Origin: Pseudomonas knackmussii B13
GTDB taxonomy: Bacteria > Pseudomonadota > Gammaproteobacteria > Pseudomonadales > Pseudomonadaceae
NCBI RefSeq assembly: GCF_000689415.1
Contig: NZ_HG322950.1
Span: 5,835,501-5,899,500 of the forward strand
DNA length: 64,000 bases
Direction: 5' to 3'
Position 1 is the first letter of the stretch; each line of letters starts with the position of its first letter. Under the pieces are notes generated by a model. The model searched no databases, was not told the DNA's origin, and saw only the letters and a list, made by a program, of their open reading frames with translations. The translations under genes were made by a program, and so were the position numbers. Positions 27,040-35,874 of the stretch are shown one piece after another.

Positions 27040-29376
27040 ATGGACAGCATCAACACCCGTATCGCCGAAGAGCTTTCCGCACTGCCCTCCGGCCGCGTTC
27101 AACCGCAGCAAGTCGCCGCTGCCGTCGCCCTGCTCGATGAAGGCTCCACCGTCCCCTTCATCGCCCGCTACCGGAAAGAAGTCACCGGCAGCCTCGACGA
27201 CACCCAGCTGCGTATGCTGGAAGAGCGCCTGCGCTACCTGCGCGAGCTGGAAGAGCGCCGCGGCGCGATCCTCGCCAGCATCGAGGAACAGGGCAAGCTG
27301 ACCCCGGAGCTGACTCGCGAGATCAAGCTGGCCGACACCAAGACCCGCCTCGAAGACCTCTACCTGCCGTACAAGCAGAAGCGCCGCACCAAGGGCCAGA
27401 TCGCCCTGGAAGCCGGCCTCGGCGAGCTGGCCGACGCGCTGTTCAACGACCCGACGCTCACCCCGGAAGCCGAAGCCGCACGCTTTGTCGATGCCGAGAA
27501 GGGCTTCGCCGACACCAAGGCCGTGCTCGAAGGCGCCAAGTACATCCTCATGGAGCGCTTTGCCGAGGACGCCACCCTGCTCGACCGCCTGCGCGTGTTC
27601 CTCAAGGACAACGCCACCCTGACCGCGCGCCTCGTGCCCGGCAAGGAAACCGAAGGTGCCAAGTTCAGCGACTACTTCGAGCACGACGAGCCCCTCAAGA
27701 GCGCCCCGTCGCACCGCGCGCTGGCGATTTTCCGCGGCCGCAACGAAGGCGTGCTGAGCGTCGCCCTGAAGGTCGGCGACGAGCTGCCGGGCACTGCGCA
27801 CCCGTGCGAAACCATGATCGGCGAGCGCTTCGGCGTGAGTAACCAGGGCCGCGCCGCGGACAAGTGGCTGGCCGAGGTGGTGCGCTGGACCTGGAAGGTC
27901 AAGCTCTACACCCACCTGGAAACCGACCTGCTCGGTGAGCTGCGCGAAGGCGCCGACGCCGAGGCGATCAACGTCTTCGCCCGCAACCTGCACGACCTGC
28001 TGCTCGCCGCTCCGGCCGGCCCGCGCGCCACCCTGGGCCTGGACCCAGGCCTGCGCACCGGCGTGAAGGTCGCCGTGGTCGATGCCACCGGCAAGCTGCT
28101 GGACACCGCCACCGTCTACCCGCACGCGCCGAAGAACCAGTGGGACCAGACCATCGCCGTGCTCGCCGCCCTGTGCGCCAAGCACAAGGTCGAGCTGATC
28201 GCCATCGGCAACGGCACCGCCAGCCGCGAGACCGACAAGCTGGCCATCGAGCTGATCAAGAAGTACCCGGCGCTCAAGTGCACCAAGGTCATGGTCAGCG
28301 AGGCCGGCGCCTCGGTGTACTCCGCTTCGGAACTGGCCGCCAAGGAATTCCCGGACCTCGACGTGTCGCTGCGCGGCGCCGTCTCCATTGCCCGCCGCCT
28401 GCAGGATCCGCTGGCCGAGCTGGTGAAGATCGAGCCCAAGTCCATCGGCGTCGGCCAGTACCAGCACGACGTGTCGCAGCTGCAACTGGCGCGTAGCCTG
28501 GATGCGGTGGTGGAAGACTGCGTGAACGCCGTGGGCGTGGACGTGAACACCGCTTCCGCCGCCCTGCTGGCGCGCATCTCCGGCCTCAACAGCACCCTGG
28601 CGCAGAACATCGTCTCGCACCGCGACGCCAACGGCGCGTTCAAGACCCGCGACGAGCTGAAGAAAGTCAGCCGCCTGGGCGAGAAGACCTTCGAGCAGGC
28701 CGCCGGCTTCCTCCGCGTGATGAACGGCGACAACCCGCTGGACGCCTCGGCGGTGCACCCGGAGACCTACCCGCTGGTGCAGCGCATCGCCGCCGACACC
28801 GGCCGTGACATCCGCTCGCTGATCGGCGACTCCGGCTTCCTCAAGCGCCTCGACCCGAAGAAGTTCACCGACGAGCAGTTCGGCCTGCCGACCGTCACCG
28901 ACATCCTCAAGGAACTCGACAAGCCTGGCCGCGACCCGCGTCCGGAGTTCAAGACCGCCGAGTTCCAGGACGGCGTGGAAAGCCTGAAGGACCTCACGCC
29001 CGGCATGGTGCTGGAAGGCGTGGTGACCAACGTCACCAACTTCGGCGCTTTCGTCGACATCGGCGTCCACCAGGACGGCCTGGTGCACATCTCGGCGCTG
29101 TCGGAGAAGTTCGTCAAGGACCCGTACGAAGTGGTCAAGGCTGGCGACATCGTCAAGGTGAAGGTCATGGAAGTGGACATCCCGCGCAACCGCGTCGGCC
29201 TGTCCATGCGCATGAGCGACACCCCCGGCGAGAAGGTCGATGGCCCGCGTGGCAGCGGTCGTCCGCAGGGCGGTCAGCGCAACGAGCGCAGCGCCCCGCG
29301 CCAGCAGGAGAAGGCCCCGGCAAACAACGCCATGGCCTCGCTGTTCGCCAACGCCAAGCAACTGAAGAAGAAGTAA
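27040..29376 (+). CDS. tex: Tex RNA-binding transcription accessory protein
   Basis: A 778-residue, Spt6-related nucleic-acid-binding protein. Domain order: N-terminal helical HTH part (LPSGRVQPQQVAAAVALLDEG is read as PQQVAAAVALL), a YqgF-like RNase H fold with GLDPGLRTGVKVAVVD near residue 335, helix-hairpin-helix (ASAALLARISGLN) near 510, and a C-terminal S1 RNA-binding domain (GVVTNVTNFGAFVDIGVHQ) near 665. The tail is basic and low-complexity (RGSGRPQGGQRNERS). The ATG at 27040 has GGTGG upstream. Tex is conserved and affects transcription and toxin or virulence expression in several bacteria. Confidence 0.96.
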   Translation: MDSINTRIAEELSALPSGRVQPQQVAAAVALLDEGSTVPFIARYRKEVTGSLDDTQLRMLEERLRYLRELEERRGAILASIEEQGKLTPELTREIKLADTKTRLEDLYLPYKQKRRTKGQIALEAGLGELADALFNDPTLTPEAEAARFVDAEKGFADTKAVLEGAKYILMERFAEDATLLDRLRVFLKDNATLTARLVPGKETEGAKFSDYFEHDEPLKSAPSHRALAIFRGRNEGVLSVALKVGDELPGTAHPCETMIGERFGVSNQGRAADKWLAEVVRWTWKVKLYTHLETDLLGELREGADAEAINVFARNLHDLLLAAPAGPRATLGLDPGLRTGVKVAVVDATGKLLDTATVYPHAPKNQWDQTIAVLAALCAKHKVELIAIGNGTASRETDKLAIELIKKYPALKCTKVMVSEAGASVYSASELAAKEFPDLDVSLRGAVSIARRLQDPLAELVKIEPKSIGVGQYQHDVSQLQLARSLDAVVEDCVNAVGVDVNTASAALLARISGLNSTLAQNIVSHRDANGAFKTRDELKKVSRLGEKTFEQAAGFLRVMNGDNPLDASAVHPETYPLVQRIAADTGRDIRSLIGDSGFLKRLDPKKFTDEQFGLPTVTDILKELDKPGRDPRPEFKTAEFQDGVESLKDLTPGMVLEGVVTNVTNFGAFVDIGVHQDGLVHISALSEKFVKDPYEVVKAGDIVKVKVMEVDIPRNRVGLSMRMSDTPGEKVDGPRGSGRPQGGQRNERSAPRQQEKAPANNAMASLFANAKQLKKK

Positions 29377-29385
29377 GGAACCGCC

Positions 29386-29775
29386 ATGAGCGAGATGCCC
29401 AGCCGCGACATCATGATCAGCGCCTTCAGCGAAAACATCGGCCTGGAGCCGGTGCGCATCGGCGACGGCGAGGCGGAGGTGAGCCTGAGGATGGCCGAAC
29501 ACCTACGCAATCGCGGTAACGTGATGCATGGTGGGGCGATCTTCTCGCTGATGGACGTGACCATGGGCCTGGCCTGCTCCAGCGCCCATGGCTTCGACCG
29601 CCAGAGCGTGACCCTGGAGTGCAAGATCAACTACATCCGCGCCGTCGCCGAGGGCGAAGTGCGCTGCGTAGCCAAGGTCCTGCACGCCGGGCGTCGCTCG
29701 CTGGTGGTGGAAGCCGAAGTGTTCCAGGGCGACAAGCTGGTCGCCAAGGGACAAGGCACCTTCGCCCAGCTGTAA
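29386..29775 (+). CDS. Hotdog-fold thioesterase (PaaI-like)
   Basis: A 129-residue single hotdog domain. The family signature NRGNVMHGGAIFSLMDVTMG lies near residues 41-60, followed by the beta-strand YIRAVAEGEVRC. PaaI-like enzymes hydrolyse acyl-CoA thioesters; the substrate here is unknown. It follows tex after 9 nt with a GGAA-type ribosome site and is probably cotranscribed with it. Confidence 0.9.
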   Translation: MSEMPSRDIMISAFSENIGLEPVRIGDGEAEVSLRMAEHLRNRGNVMHGGAIFSLMDVTMGLACSSAHGFDRQSVTLECKINYIRAVAEGEVRCVAKVLHAGRRSLVVEAEVFQGDKLVAKGQGTFAQL

Positions 29776-29833
29776 GCCGCCCTTCCCCACCTGCACTATC
29801 CTGACCATCGGCAGCCCGCACGCCACGCGGGCT

Positions 29834-29868
29834 CCGGTGAGTCGCAGCCCGCCAGGCGACAACGCCGG
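29834..29868 (+). promoter_or_regulatory. Possible structured leader upstream of gshA
   Basis: CCGG at 29834 can pair with CCGG at 29865, enclosing an inner stem GTCGC/GCGAC with a 10-nt loop. Another small hairpin, CCCC-ATAGT-GGGG, follows nearer the start codon. The element matches no riboswitch I know. Confidence 0.3.
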
Positions 29869-29938
29869 CCGCCCTCCCCCTTGTAGACCGCCTGGTCCAC
29901 CCCCATAGTGGGGCGACCGCCGCGTGAAGGACTTCAAA

Positions 29939-31522
29939 TTGAGCGACCTACTTTCCCGCCGCCTGGCTCTGCTCGGTGACGCTGCCAACCTGCCCCTGCT
30001 CGCCCAGTGCCTGCACGGTATCGAGCGCGAATGCCTGCGCGTCGACGAGGCCGGCCGGATGGCCCTGACCGAACATCCGCGCGTGCTCGGCTCGGCCCTG
30101 ACCCACCCGCAGATCACCACCGACTACTCCGAGGCGCTGCTGGAGTTCATCACTCCGACCAGCACCAGCGTCGAACAGACCCTCGGCTCGCTCGAAAGCA
30201 TCCATCGCTTCGCCAGCCAGCACCTCGACGGCGAACTGCTGTGGAGCCCGTCGATGCCTTGCGAACTGCCGGACGAGGAGACCATCCCGATCGCCCGCTA
30301 CGGCACCTCCAACATCGGTCGCCTCAAGTACGTCTACCGCAAGGGCCTGGCGCTGCGTTACGGCAAGACCATGCAGTGCATCGCCGGCATCCACTACAAC
30401 TTCTCGCTGCCCGAGGGGCTCTGGCAGCTGCTGCAGAAGCACGAGGATGGCGGTCAGTCGCTGCGCGACTTCCAGTCGGCGCACTACATCGCGCTGATCC
30501 GCAACTTCCGCCGCTACAGCTGGCTGCTGATGTACCTGTTCGGCGCCTCGCCGGCGCTGGATGCCGGCTTCCTGCGCGGCCGCCCGCACAACCTGCAGGC
30601 GTTCGACGAGCACACCCTCTACCTGCCCTACGCCACCAGCTTGCGGATGAGCGACCTGGGCTACCAGAACAACGCCCAGGCGGGCCTGACGCCCTGCTAC
30701 AACGACCTCGACAGCTACGTCGAGAGCCTGCGCCGCGCGGTCAGCTCGCCCTACGAGCCGTACGCAAAGATCGGCACCAAGCAGAATGGCGAGTGGGTGC
30801 AGCTGAACACCAACGTGCTGCAGATCGAGAACGAGTACTACTCGAGCATCCGTCCCAAGCGCGTGACCCACACCGGCGAGCGGCCGATCCAGGCACTGGA
30901 GAGCCGCGGCGTGCAGTACGTCGAAGCGCGCTGCCTGGACATCAACCCCTTCCTGCCGCTGGGCATCGACGCCGCCGAGGGCCGCTTCCTCGACGCCTTC
31001 CTGCTCTATTGCGCGCTGCAGGACAGCCCGCTGCTCGCCGACGGCGAATGCGGTGCGGCGACCAGCAACTTCCTCAAGGTGGTCAAGGAAGGCCGACGTC
31101 CGGGCCTGCACCTGCAACGCGGCGGGCAGACCGTACCGCTGCAGGTCTGGGCCAGCGAGCTGGTCGAGCGCATCGCACCCATCGCCGAACTGCTCGACCG
31201 CGCCACCGGCAGCAACGTCCACGCGCAAAGCCTGATGCAACAGCGCGAGAAGATCGCCGATCCGGATCGCACCCCGTCCGCCCAGGTACTGGCGGAAATG
31301 CGCGAGCGCGGCGAAAGCTTCACCGCCTTCGCCCTGCGCAAGAGCCGCGAGCATGCCGAGCAGCTGTCCAAGCCGCTGCCGGCCGCCGAGCAGGAAGCCT
31401 TCGAAGCCATGGCGCGCAACTCCCTGGCCGAACAGGAAGCGCTGGAACGCCAGCCCGAAGGCGACTTCGACACCTTCGTCGCCGCCTACCAGGCGAGCAT
31501 CCTGGGTCTGATCGGCGTCTGA
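29939..31522 (+). CDS. gshA: Glutamate--cysteine ligase
   Basis: A 527-residue enzyme for the first, rate-limiting step of glutathione synthesis. Characteristic sections: LHGIERECLRVD (substrate Glu pocket), THPQITTDYSEALLEFITP, IAGIHYNFSLPE and IGTKQNGEWVQLNTNVLQIENEYYSSIRPKR, read here in short motifs such as LNTNVLQIENEYY. I start at TTG 29939, preceded by AAGGACTTC; that gives SDLLSRRLALLG at the N-terminus and the family's length. GTG at 29924 is the alternative. Confidence 0.93.
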   Translation: MSDLLSRRLALLGDAANLPLLAQCLHGIERECLRVDEAGRMALTEHPRVLGSALTHPQITTDYSEALLEFITPTSTSVEQTLGSLESIHRFASQHLDGELLWSPSMPCELPDEETIPIARYGTSNIGRLKYVYRKGLALRYGKTMQCIAGIHYNFSLPEGLWQLLQKHEDGGQSLRDFQSAHYIALIRNFRRYSWLLMYLFGASPALDAGFLRGRPHNLQAFDEHTLYLPYATSLRMSDLGYQNNAQAGLTPCYNDLDSYVESLRRAVSSPYEPYAKIGTKQNGEWVQLNTNVLQIENEYYSSIRPKRVTHTGERPIQALESRGVQYVEARCLDINPFLPLGIDAAEGRFLDAFLLYCALQDSPLLADGECGAATSNFLKVVKEGRRPGLHLQRGGQTVPLQVWASELVERIAPIAELLDRATGSNVHAQSLMQQREKIADPDRTPSAQVLAEMRERGESFTAFALRKSREHAEQLSKPLPAAEQEAFEAMARNSLAEQEALERQPEGDFDTFVAAYQASILGLIGV

Positions 31523-31534
31523 GATCGCTGCAAA

Positions 31535-31563
31535 GAAAAAAGAGGCCTTCGGGCCTCTTTTTC
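31535..31563 (+). terminator. Rho-independent terminator of gshA
   Basis: AGAGGCC-TTCG-GGCCTCT followed by TTTTTC and preceded by an A-run: a textbook hairpin, 13 nt after the gshA stop. Confidence 0.9.
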
Positions 31564-31597
31564 ATTTGTGCCTTTCACTGATGCGCGAAATCACCTT

Positions 31598-31665
31598 GTA
31601 GGAGCGTACCTTGTCCGCGATAGCTGGATATCCCTGCGCGATTCGCGGATGAGATCCGCTCCTAC
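31598..31665. repeat. REP-like palindromic doublet
   Basis: GTAGGAGCGTACCTTGTCC ... ATTCGCGGATGAG ... ATCCGCTCCTAC, nearly the same sequence as the copy at 12875. It lies between the convergent gshA and argA genes. Confidence 0.85.
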
Positions 31666-31677
31666 GAAAAGCCGGCG

Positions 31678-32976
31678 TTACAGGCTCTTCTCGAACACCT
31701 GCGAATTGCGCTGATAGTTGTACAGCGAGGCACGCGCCGCCGGCAGGCGGTCGACGCTGCTGGGCTGGAAGCCGCGCTCGCGGAACCAGTGGGCGGTGCG
31801 CGTGGTGAGCACGTAGAGGGTCTTCACACCCAGCGCGCGGGCGCGCTTCTCGATGCGCTCGAGCAGTTCATCGCCACGACCGCCGTGGCGGTACTCCGGG
31901 TTCACCGCCAGGCAAGCCAGTTCGGCCGAGTCGGAGTCGGCGATCGGATAGAGCGCCGCACAGGCGATGATCAGACCCTCGCGTTCGACGATGCTGAACT
32001 GCTCGATCTCGCGCTCCAGCACCTCGCGCGAACGGCGCACCAGGATGCCTTGCTCCTCCAGCGGACGAATCAGTTCCAGCAGGCCGCCGACATCCTCGAT
32101 GCCCGCCTCGCGCAGCTGCTCGAACTGCTCCTGGGCAACCAGGGTGCCGTTGCCGGCGCGGGTGAACAGCTCGCTGAGCAGCGCGCCGTCCTCGGTGAAA
32201 CTGACGATATGGCTGCGCCGCACGCCAGCGCGGCACGCCTGCGCGGCGGCGTCGAGCAGTTCGGCCTGATAGCTGGTGCCCAAACGTTGCAGGTGCGACG
32301 GCACCTGCTGCGGGCGCAGCTCGCGGACCAGCGCGCCGTCCTCGTCCAGCAGGCCGCGCTCGGCGCCGAACAGGATCAGCTTGTCGGCGCCCAGTTCGAT
32401 GGCCGCGCGCATGGCCACGTCCTCGCAGGCGAGGTTGAAGATCTCCCCGGTGGGCGAGTAGCCCAGGGGCGAGAGCAGCACGATGGAGCGCTCGTCGAGC
32501 AGGCGGTTGATGCCCTTGCAGTCGATCCGCCGCACCTCGCCGGTGTGGTGGTAGTCGATGCCCTCGACCACGCCGATCGGCCGCGCGGTCACCAGGTTGC
32601 CGGAGGCCACGCGCAGCCTCGCGCCCTGCATGGGCGAGGCGGCCATGTCCATCGACAGGCGCGCTTCGATGGCGATGCGCAAGCTGCCCACGGCATCGAT
32701 CACGCACTCCAGGGTCGGTGCGTCGCTGACCCGCAAGCCGCGGTGGAAGCGCGGCGCCAGCCCGCGCGAGGCCAGGCGCGCTTCGATCTGCGGGCGCGAG
32801 CCGTGCACCAGCACCAGGCGCACGCCGAGGCTGTGCAGCAGCACCAGGTCATGGACGATATTGCCGAAGTTCGGGTCTTCCACACCCTCGCCGGGCAGCA
32901 TGACCACGAAGGTGCAGTCCCGGTGGGCGTTGATGTAGGGGGAGGCGTGACGTAACCAGTTGACGTAGTCGTGCAT
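31678..32976 (-). CDS. argA: N-acetylglutamate synthase
   Basis: A 432-residue two-domain enzyme for the first step of arginine synthesis. The N-terminal amino-acid-kinase fold has LVLVHGSRPQIEARL near residue 54 and SPLGYSPTGEIFNL near 165. The C-terminal GNAT domain has ELACLAVNPEYRHGGRGDELL (acetyl-CoA motif RHGGRG) and TTRTAHWFRERGF. Start at 32976 gives the family length; no strong ribosome site. It lies 122 nt downstream of argE on the same strand, so arginine genes are clustered. Arginine feedback through the kinase-like domain is known for the family. Confidence 0.95.
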   Translation of the reverse strand: MHDYVNWLRHASPYINAHRDCTFVVMLPGEGVEDPNFGNIVHDLVLLHSLGVRLVLVHGSRPQIEARLASRGLAPRFHRGLRVSDAPTLECVIDAVGSLRIAIEARLSMDMAASPMQGARLRVASGNLVTARPIGVVEGIDYHHTGEVRRIDCKGINRLLDERSIVLLSPLGYSPTGEIFNLACEDVAMRAAIELGADKLILFGAERGLLDEDGALVRELRPQQVPSHLQRLGTSYQAELLDAAAQACRAGVRRSHIVSFTEDGALLSELFTRAGNGTLVAQEQFEQLREAGIEDVGGLLELIRPLEEQGILVRRSREVLEREIEQFSIVEREGLIIACAALYPIADSDSAELACLAVNPEYRHGGRGDELLERIEKRARALGVKTLYVLTTRTAHWFRERGFQPSSVDRLPAARASLYNYQRNSQVFEKSL

Positions 32977-33098
32977 TGTGCAGAAAGCCTGTAAGCGTCG
33001 AGCGATGAAGGGTTGTCGAGTGCAAAGAGCCGGCAAGGGCGGGCGCGGCGGTTATCGTCGTCGCATGCACATCGACAGATATCTCCTCTTCATGACGT

Positions 33099-34238
33099 TT
33101 ACAGGCAGTAGTGCTTGATCAGGCCGCGCAGCAGCTCCACGGTCGGAGGAATGCGCGCAAGGTCCAGATGCTCGTCTGGCTGGTGGGCGCAGGCGATGTC
33201 GCCGGGGCCGAGCACCAGGGTCTCGCAACCGAGCTGCTGAAGATACGGCGCTTCGGTGCCAAAGGCTACCGCTTCCGCCGAATGCCCGCTTAGACGTTCG
33301 GCCAGGCGCACCAGCTCGCTGTCCGCCCCCTGCTCGAAGGGCGGCACGGCGGGAAATAATGGGTGGTAGTCCAGGCGCACCGAGAATCGCTCTGCCAGCG
33401 GCTGCAGACGCTCGCCAATGGCCCGCCGCAGGGCCTCCGGGTCCATACCCGGCAGCGGCCGCAGGTCGAACTCCAGGGCGCATTGGCCACAGATGCGGTT
33501 GGGGTTGTCGCCGCCGTGGATGCAGCCAAGGTTGAGGGTCGGCTGCGGCACGCCGAACTGCGGATTGTTGAACTCGGTCTGCCACTGCGCGCGCAACGCC
33601 AGCAGCTCGCCGATGGCGGCGTGCATGGCCTCCAGGGCGCTATGCCCCAGGCGCGGATCGGAGGAATGGCCGCTCTGCCCGTGGATCTCGATGCGCTCCA
33701 TCATCACGCCCTTGTGCAGGCGGATCGGCCGCAACCCGGTGGGCTCGCCGATCACCGCGGCGCGCGCCAGCGGCTTGCCGGCGGCGGCCAGGGCGCGAGC
33801 GCCGGACATGGAGCTTTCCTCGTCGCAGGTGGCGAGGATCAGCAGCGGCTGGCGCAACGGTTGGTCGAGCAACGGCAGCAGCGCCTCGATGACGATGGCG
33901 AAGAAGCCCTTCATGTCGCAGCTGCCAAGGCCATACCAGCGCCCGTCGCGCTCGTCGAGGCGCAGCGGGTCGCTTTTCCACAGGGACTCGTCGTAGGGCA
34001 CGGTGTCCGTGTGCCCGGCGAGTACAAGGCCGCCGGGGCCGCTGCCGAGGCTGGCGAGCAGGTTGAACTTGCCGGGCGTCACTTCCTGCAGCTTGCAGGC
34101 GAAGCCGAGGTCGCTCAGCCAGTTGGCCAGCAGCTCGACCACCGGGCGGTTGGACTGGTCGAGGGTGGCCTGGGTACAGCTCACCGACGGCAGGGCGAGC
34201 AGGTGCGCGAAACGGTCTTTCAGACTCGGCAGGGACAT
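33099..34238 (-). CDS. argE: Acetylornithine deacetylase
   Basis: A 379-residue M20 metallopeptidase that frees ornithine from N-acetylornithine. The metal ligands are readable: GHTDTVPYD near residue 72, GSCDMKGF near 104, CDEESS near 137, GEPT near 163, and HQPDE near 354. A long upstream in-frame extension is excluded because it runs antisense through the CYTH gene; the ATG at 34238 has GGAG at good spacing. It is upstream of argA on the same strand. Confidence 0.95.
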   Translation of the reverse strand: MSLPSLKDRFAHLLALPSVSCTQATLDQSNRPVVELLANWLSDLGFACKLQEVTPGKFNLLASLGSGPGGLVLAGHTDTVPYDESLWKSDPLRLDERDGRWYGLGSCDMKGFFAIVIEALLPLLDQPLRQPLLILATCDEESSMSGARALAAAGKPLARAAVIGEPTGLRPIRLHKGVMMERIEIHGQSGHSSDPRLGHSALEAMHAAIGELLALRAQWQTEFNNPQFGVPQPTLNLGCIHGGDNPNRICGQCALEFDLRPLPGMDPEALRRAIGERLQPLAERFSVRLDYHPLFPAVPPFEQGADSELVRLAERLSGHSAEAVAFGTEAPYLQQLGCETLVLGPGDIACAHQPDEHLDLARIPPTVELLRGLIKHYCL

Positions 34239-34430
34239 GGGCTTCTCCGAACGCTTTGCCGCCATCATGGCCCAGGAAGGCGGACGATTAAACCTCCGGG
34301 ACGCCAGCCGCCTCCTGTACACTGACGGCCCTCGACGCACGCGCCCAGCGCCGGGCCCGGCACCCTTTCGCCGCGCCCCGTCTACCCTTTTCCTTCCAGG
34401 GCGGCAGCCGCCCCCGACCCGGAACCCGTC

Positions 34431-35792
34431 ATGCAGAAAGAAACCGAAATCAAGCTGCGCGTCAGCCGCGAAACCCTCGACGCGCTGCGCGACCATCCGC
34501 TGCTGAAGAAGCGCAACAAGTCCGGCTGGCAGCAGAGCGAACTGTTCAACCAGTACTACGACACCCCGGCCCGCGACCTCGCGCGCGCCCGTGTCGCGCT
34601 GCGCCTGCGCCGCGATGGCGAGCAGTACATCCAGACCCTGAAGAGCCGCGGCCACAGCGTGGCCGGGCTGTCCGAGCGCAACGAGTGGGACTGGTACCTG
34701 GACAAGGCCAAGCTGGACCTGAAGAAGCTCGACGACCAATGCTGGCCGGCGGCGCTGGCCGACCTCGACAAGAAGCAGCTGGCGCCGATCTTCACCACCG
34801 ACTTCAACCGCCAGCGCGCGGAAATCGCCTGGGGCCGCGGCAAGGCCAAGGTCGTGGTGGAAGCCGCCCTCGACCTCGGCAAGGTGATCGCCGGTGAGCA
34901 GGAAGAGGAAATCTGCGAGCTGGAGCTCGAACTGCGCCAGGGCGAACCCGAAACGCTGCTGGAGCTCGCCGCCGAACTGGCCGCCGACCTGCCGCTGATG
35001 CCCTGCGACATCAGCAAGGCCGAGCGCGGCTACCGGCTGTACGACCCGGCCAGCTATTCGGTGCAGGCCGATACCCAGAAGCTGCTGGCGGAAACCCCGC
35101 TCGACGGCGCCTTCGCCGGCATCGCCTGGGCCCTGCTGGGCAACAGCCAGCGCCTCGCCGAGCAATACCGCTACAACGGCCACTGGCGCCTCCTGCAGGA
35201 CTGGCTGCAACAACTGGTCGACCTGCGCGCGCTGCTCGGCAGCCTCGGCCAGGTGGTGCCGCGCGCCAGCTCCCGCGAGTTGCGCGAAGCCCTGGACGCG
35301 CTGATCGCCGACTGGAGCCCGCGCCTTGAGCAAGGCGAAACCGACGAAAGCGTCCGCCAGCAGGCGCCGGAAGCCTTCCGCGCCGAGCTCGCGCAAACCC
35401 GCTGGGGCCTGTTCTCGCTCAACGCCTCGCTCTGGCTGCTCAAGCGCGCCTGGACCGAAGGCCGCAACGAGCGCGGCAACCGCCAGGGCGCTGCGGCGCT
35501 GGGCAAATGGCTGCCGCGCCAACTGGCCGAGGAAGCCGAAGGCCTGCCGCTGTCGCGCGCCCAGCAGGACCCGATGCTGCTCGTCGACCACCTGCCGCGC
35601 CTGCAACGCATGCTGGTCTGGCTGCGCCAGGCGCGCGACGTCCTGCTGCTGGCCGAGGTCGACCGTCTCTATGGCGAGCTGGTGAAGCTGCAGCAGATGA
35701 TCCAGCAGCGCGACCCCGAGACGCTGGATGCCCTGGCGGCCCAGGCCCATACTGTGCTGGCTCTCAAGCCCTGGAAGGCGCTTTTGAAATAA
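34431..35792 (+). CDS. CYTH-CHAD inorganic triphosphatase-like protein
   Basis: A 453-residue protein. The CYTH domain begins with the metal-binding E-x-E-x-K pattern ETEIKL at residues 4-9 and continues with RLRRDGEQYIQTLK and VVVEAALDLG; it folds into a triphosphate-binding tunnel. The C-terminal half is helical with conserved Arg, like the CHAD-like part of YgiF. YgiF hydrolyses inorganic triphosphate; the same activity is likely here but inferred. It is divergent from argE and 82 nt before the GspE-like ATPase. Confidence 0.88.
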   Translation: MQKETEIKLRVSRETLDALRDHPLLKKRNKSGWQQSELFNQYYDTPARDLARARVALRLRRDGEQYIQTLKSRGHSVAGLSERNEWDWYLDKAKLDLKKLDDQCWPAALADLDKKQLAPIFTTDFNRQRAEIAWGRGKAKVVVEAALDLGKVIAGEQEEEICELELELRQGEPETLLELAAELAADLPLMPCDISKAERGYRLYDPASYSVQADTQKLLAETPLDGAFAGIAWALLGNSQRLAEQYRYNGHWRLLQDWLQQLVDLRALLGSLGQVVPRASSRELREALDALIADWSPRLEQGETDESVRQQAPEAFRAELAQTRWGLFSLNASLWLLKRAWTEGRNERGNRQGAAALGKWLPRQLAEEAEGLPLSRAQQDPMLLVDHLPRLQRMLVWLRQARDVLLLAEVDRLYGELVKLQQMIQQRDPETLDALAAQAHTVLALKPWKALLK

Positions 35793-35874
35793 GCTGGGAA
35801 CCCGGCGGCGCGGGGAGGACTCAGAACCGTTCCACCCGCAGCCGTCCGCGGCACATTCAACGCAGGGAGTCCGC

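Noticed and set aside
27025..29502. An 825-codon open frame on the minus strand, antisense to tex
   Set aside because: The translation is Gly/Ala/His/Arg/Gln-rich with no family motif, a normal consequence of GC-rich codon use opposite a real gene. tex on the other strand has full domain structure.
29924..29938. GTG start of gshA five codons upstream
   Set aside because: AAGGACTTC within this stretch is the better ribosome site for TTG 29939, which also gives the usual family length. Kept as an alternative only.
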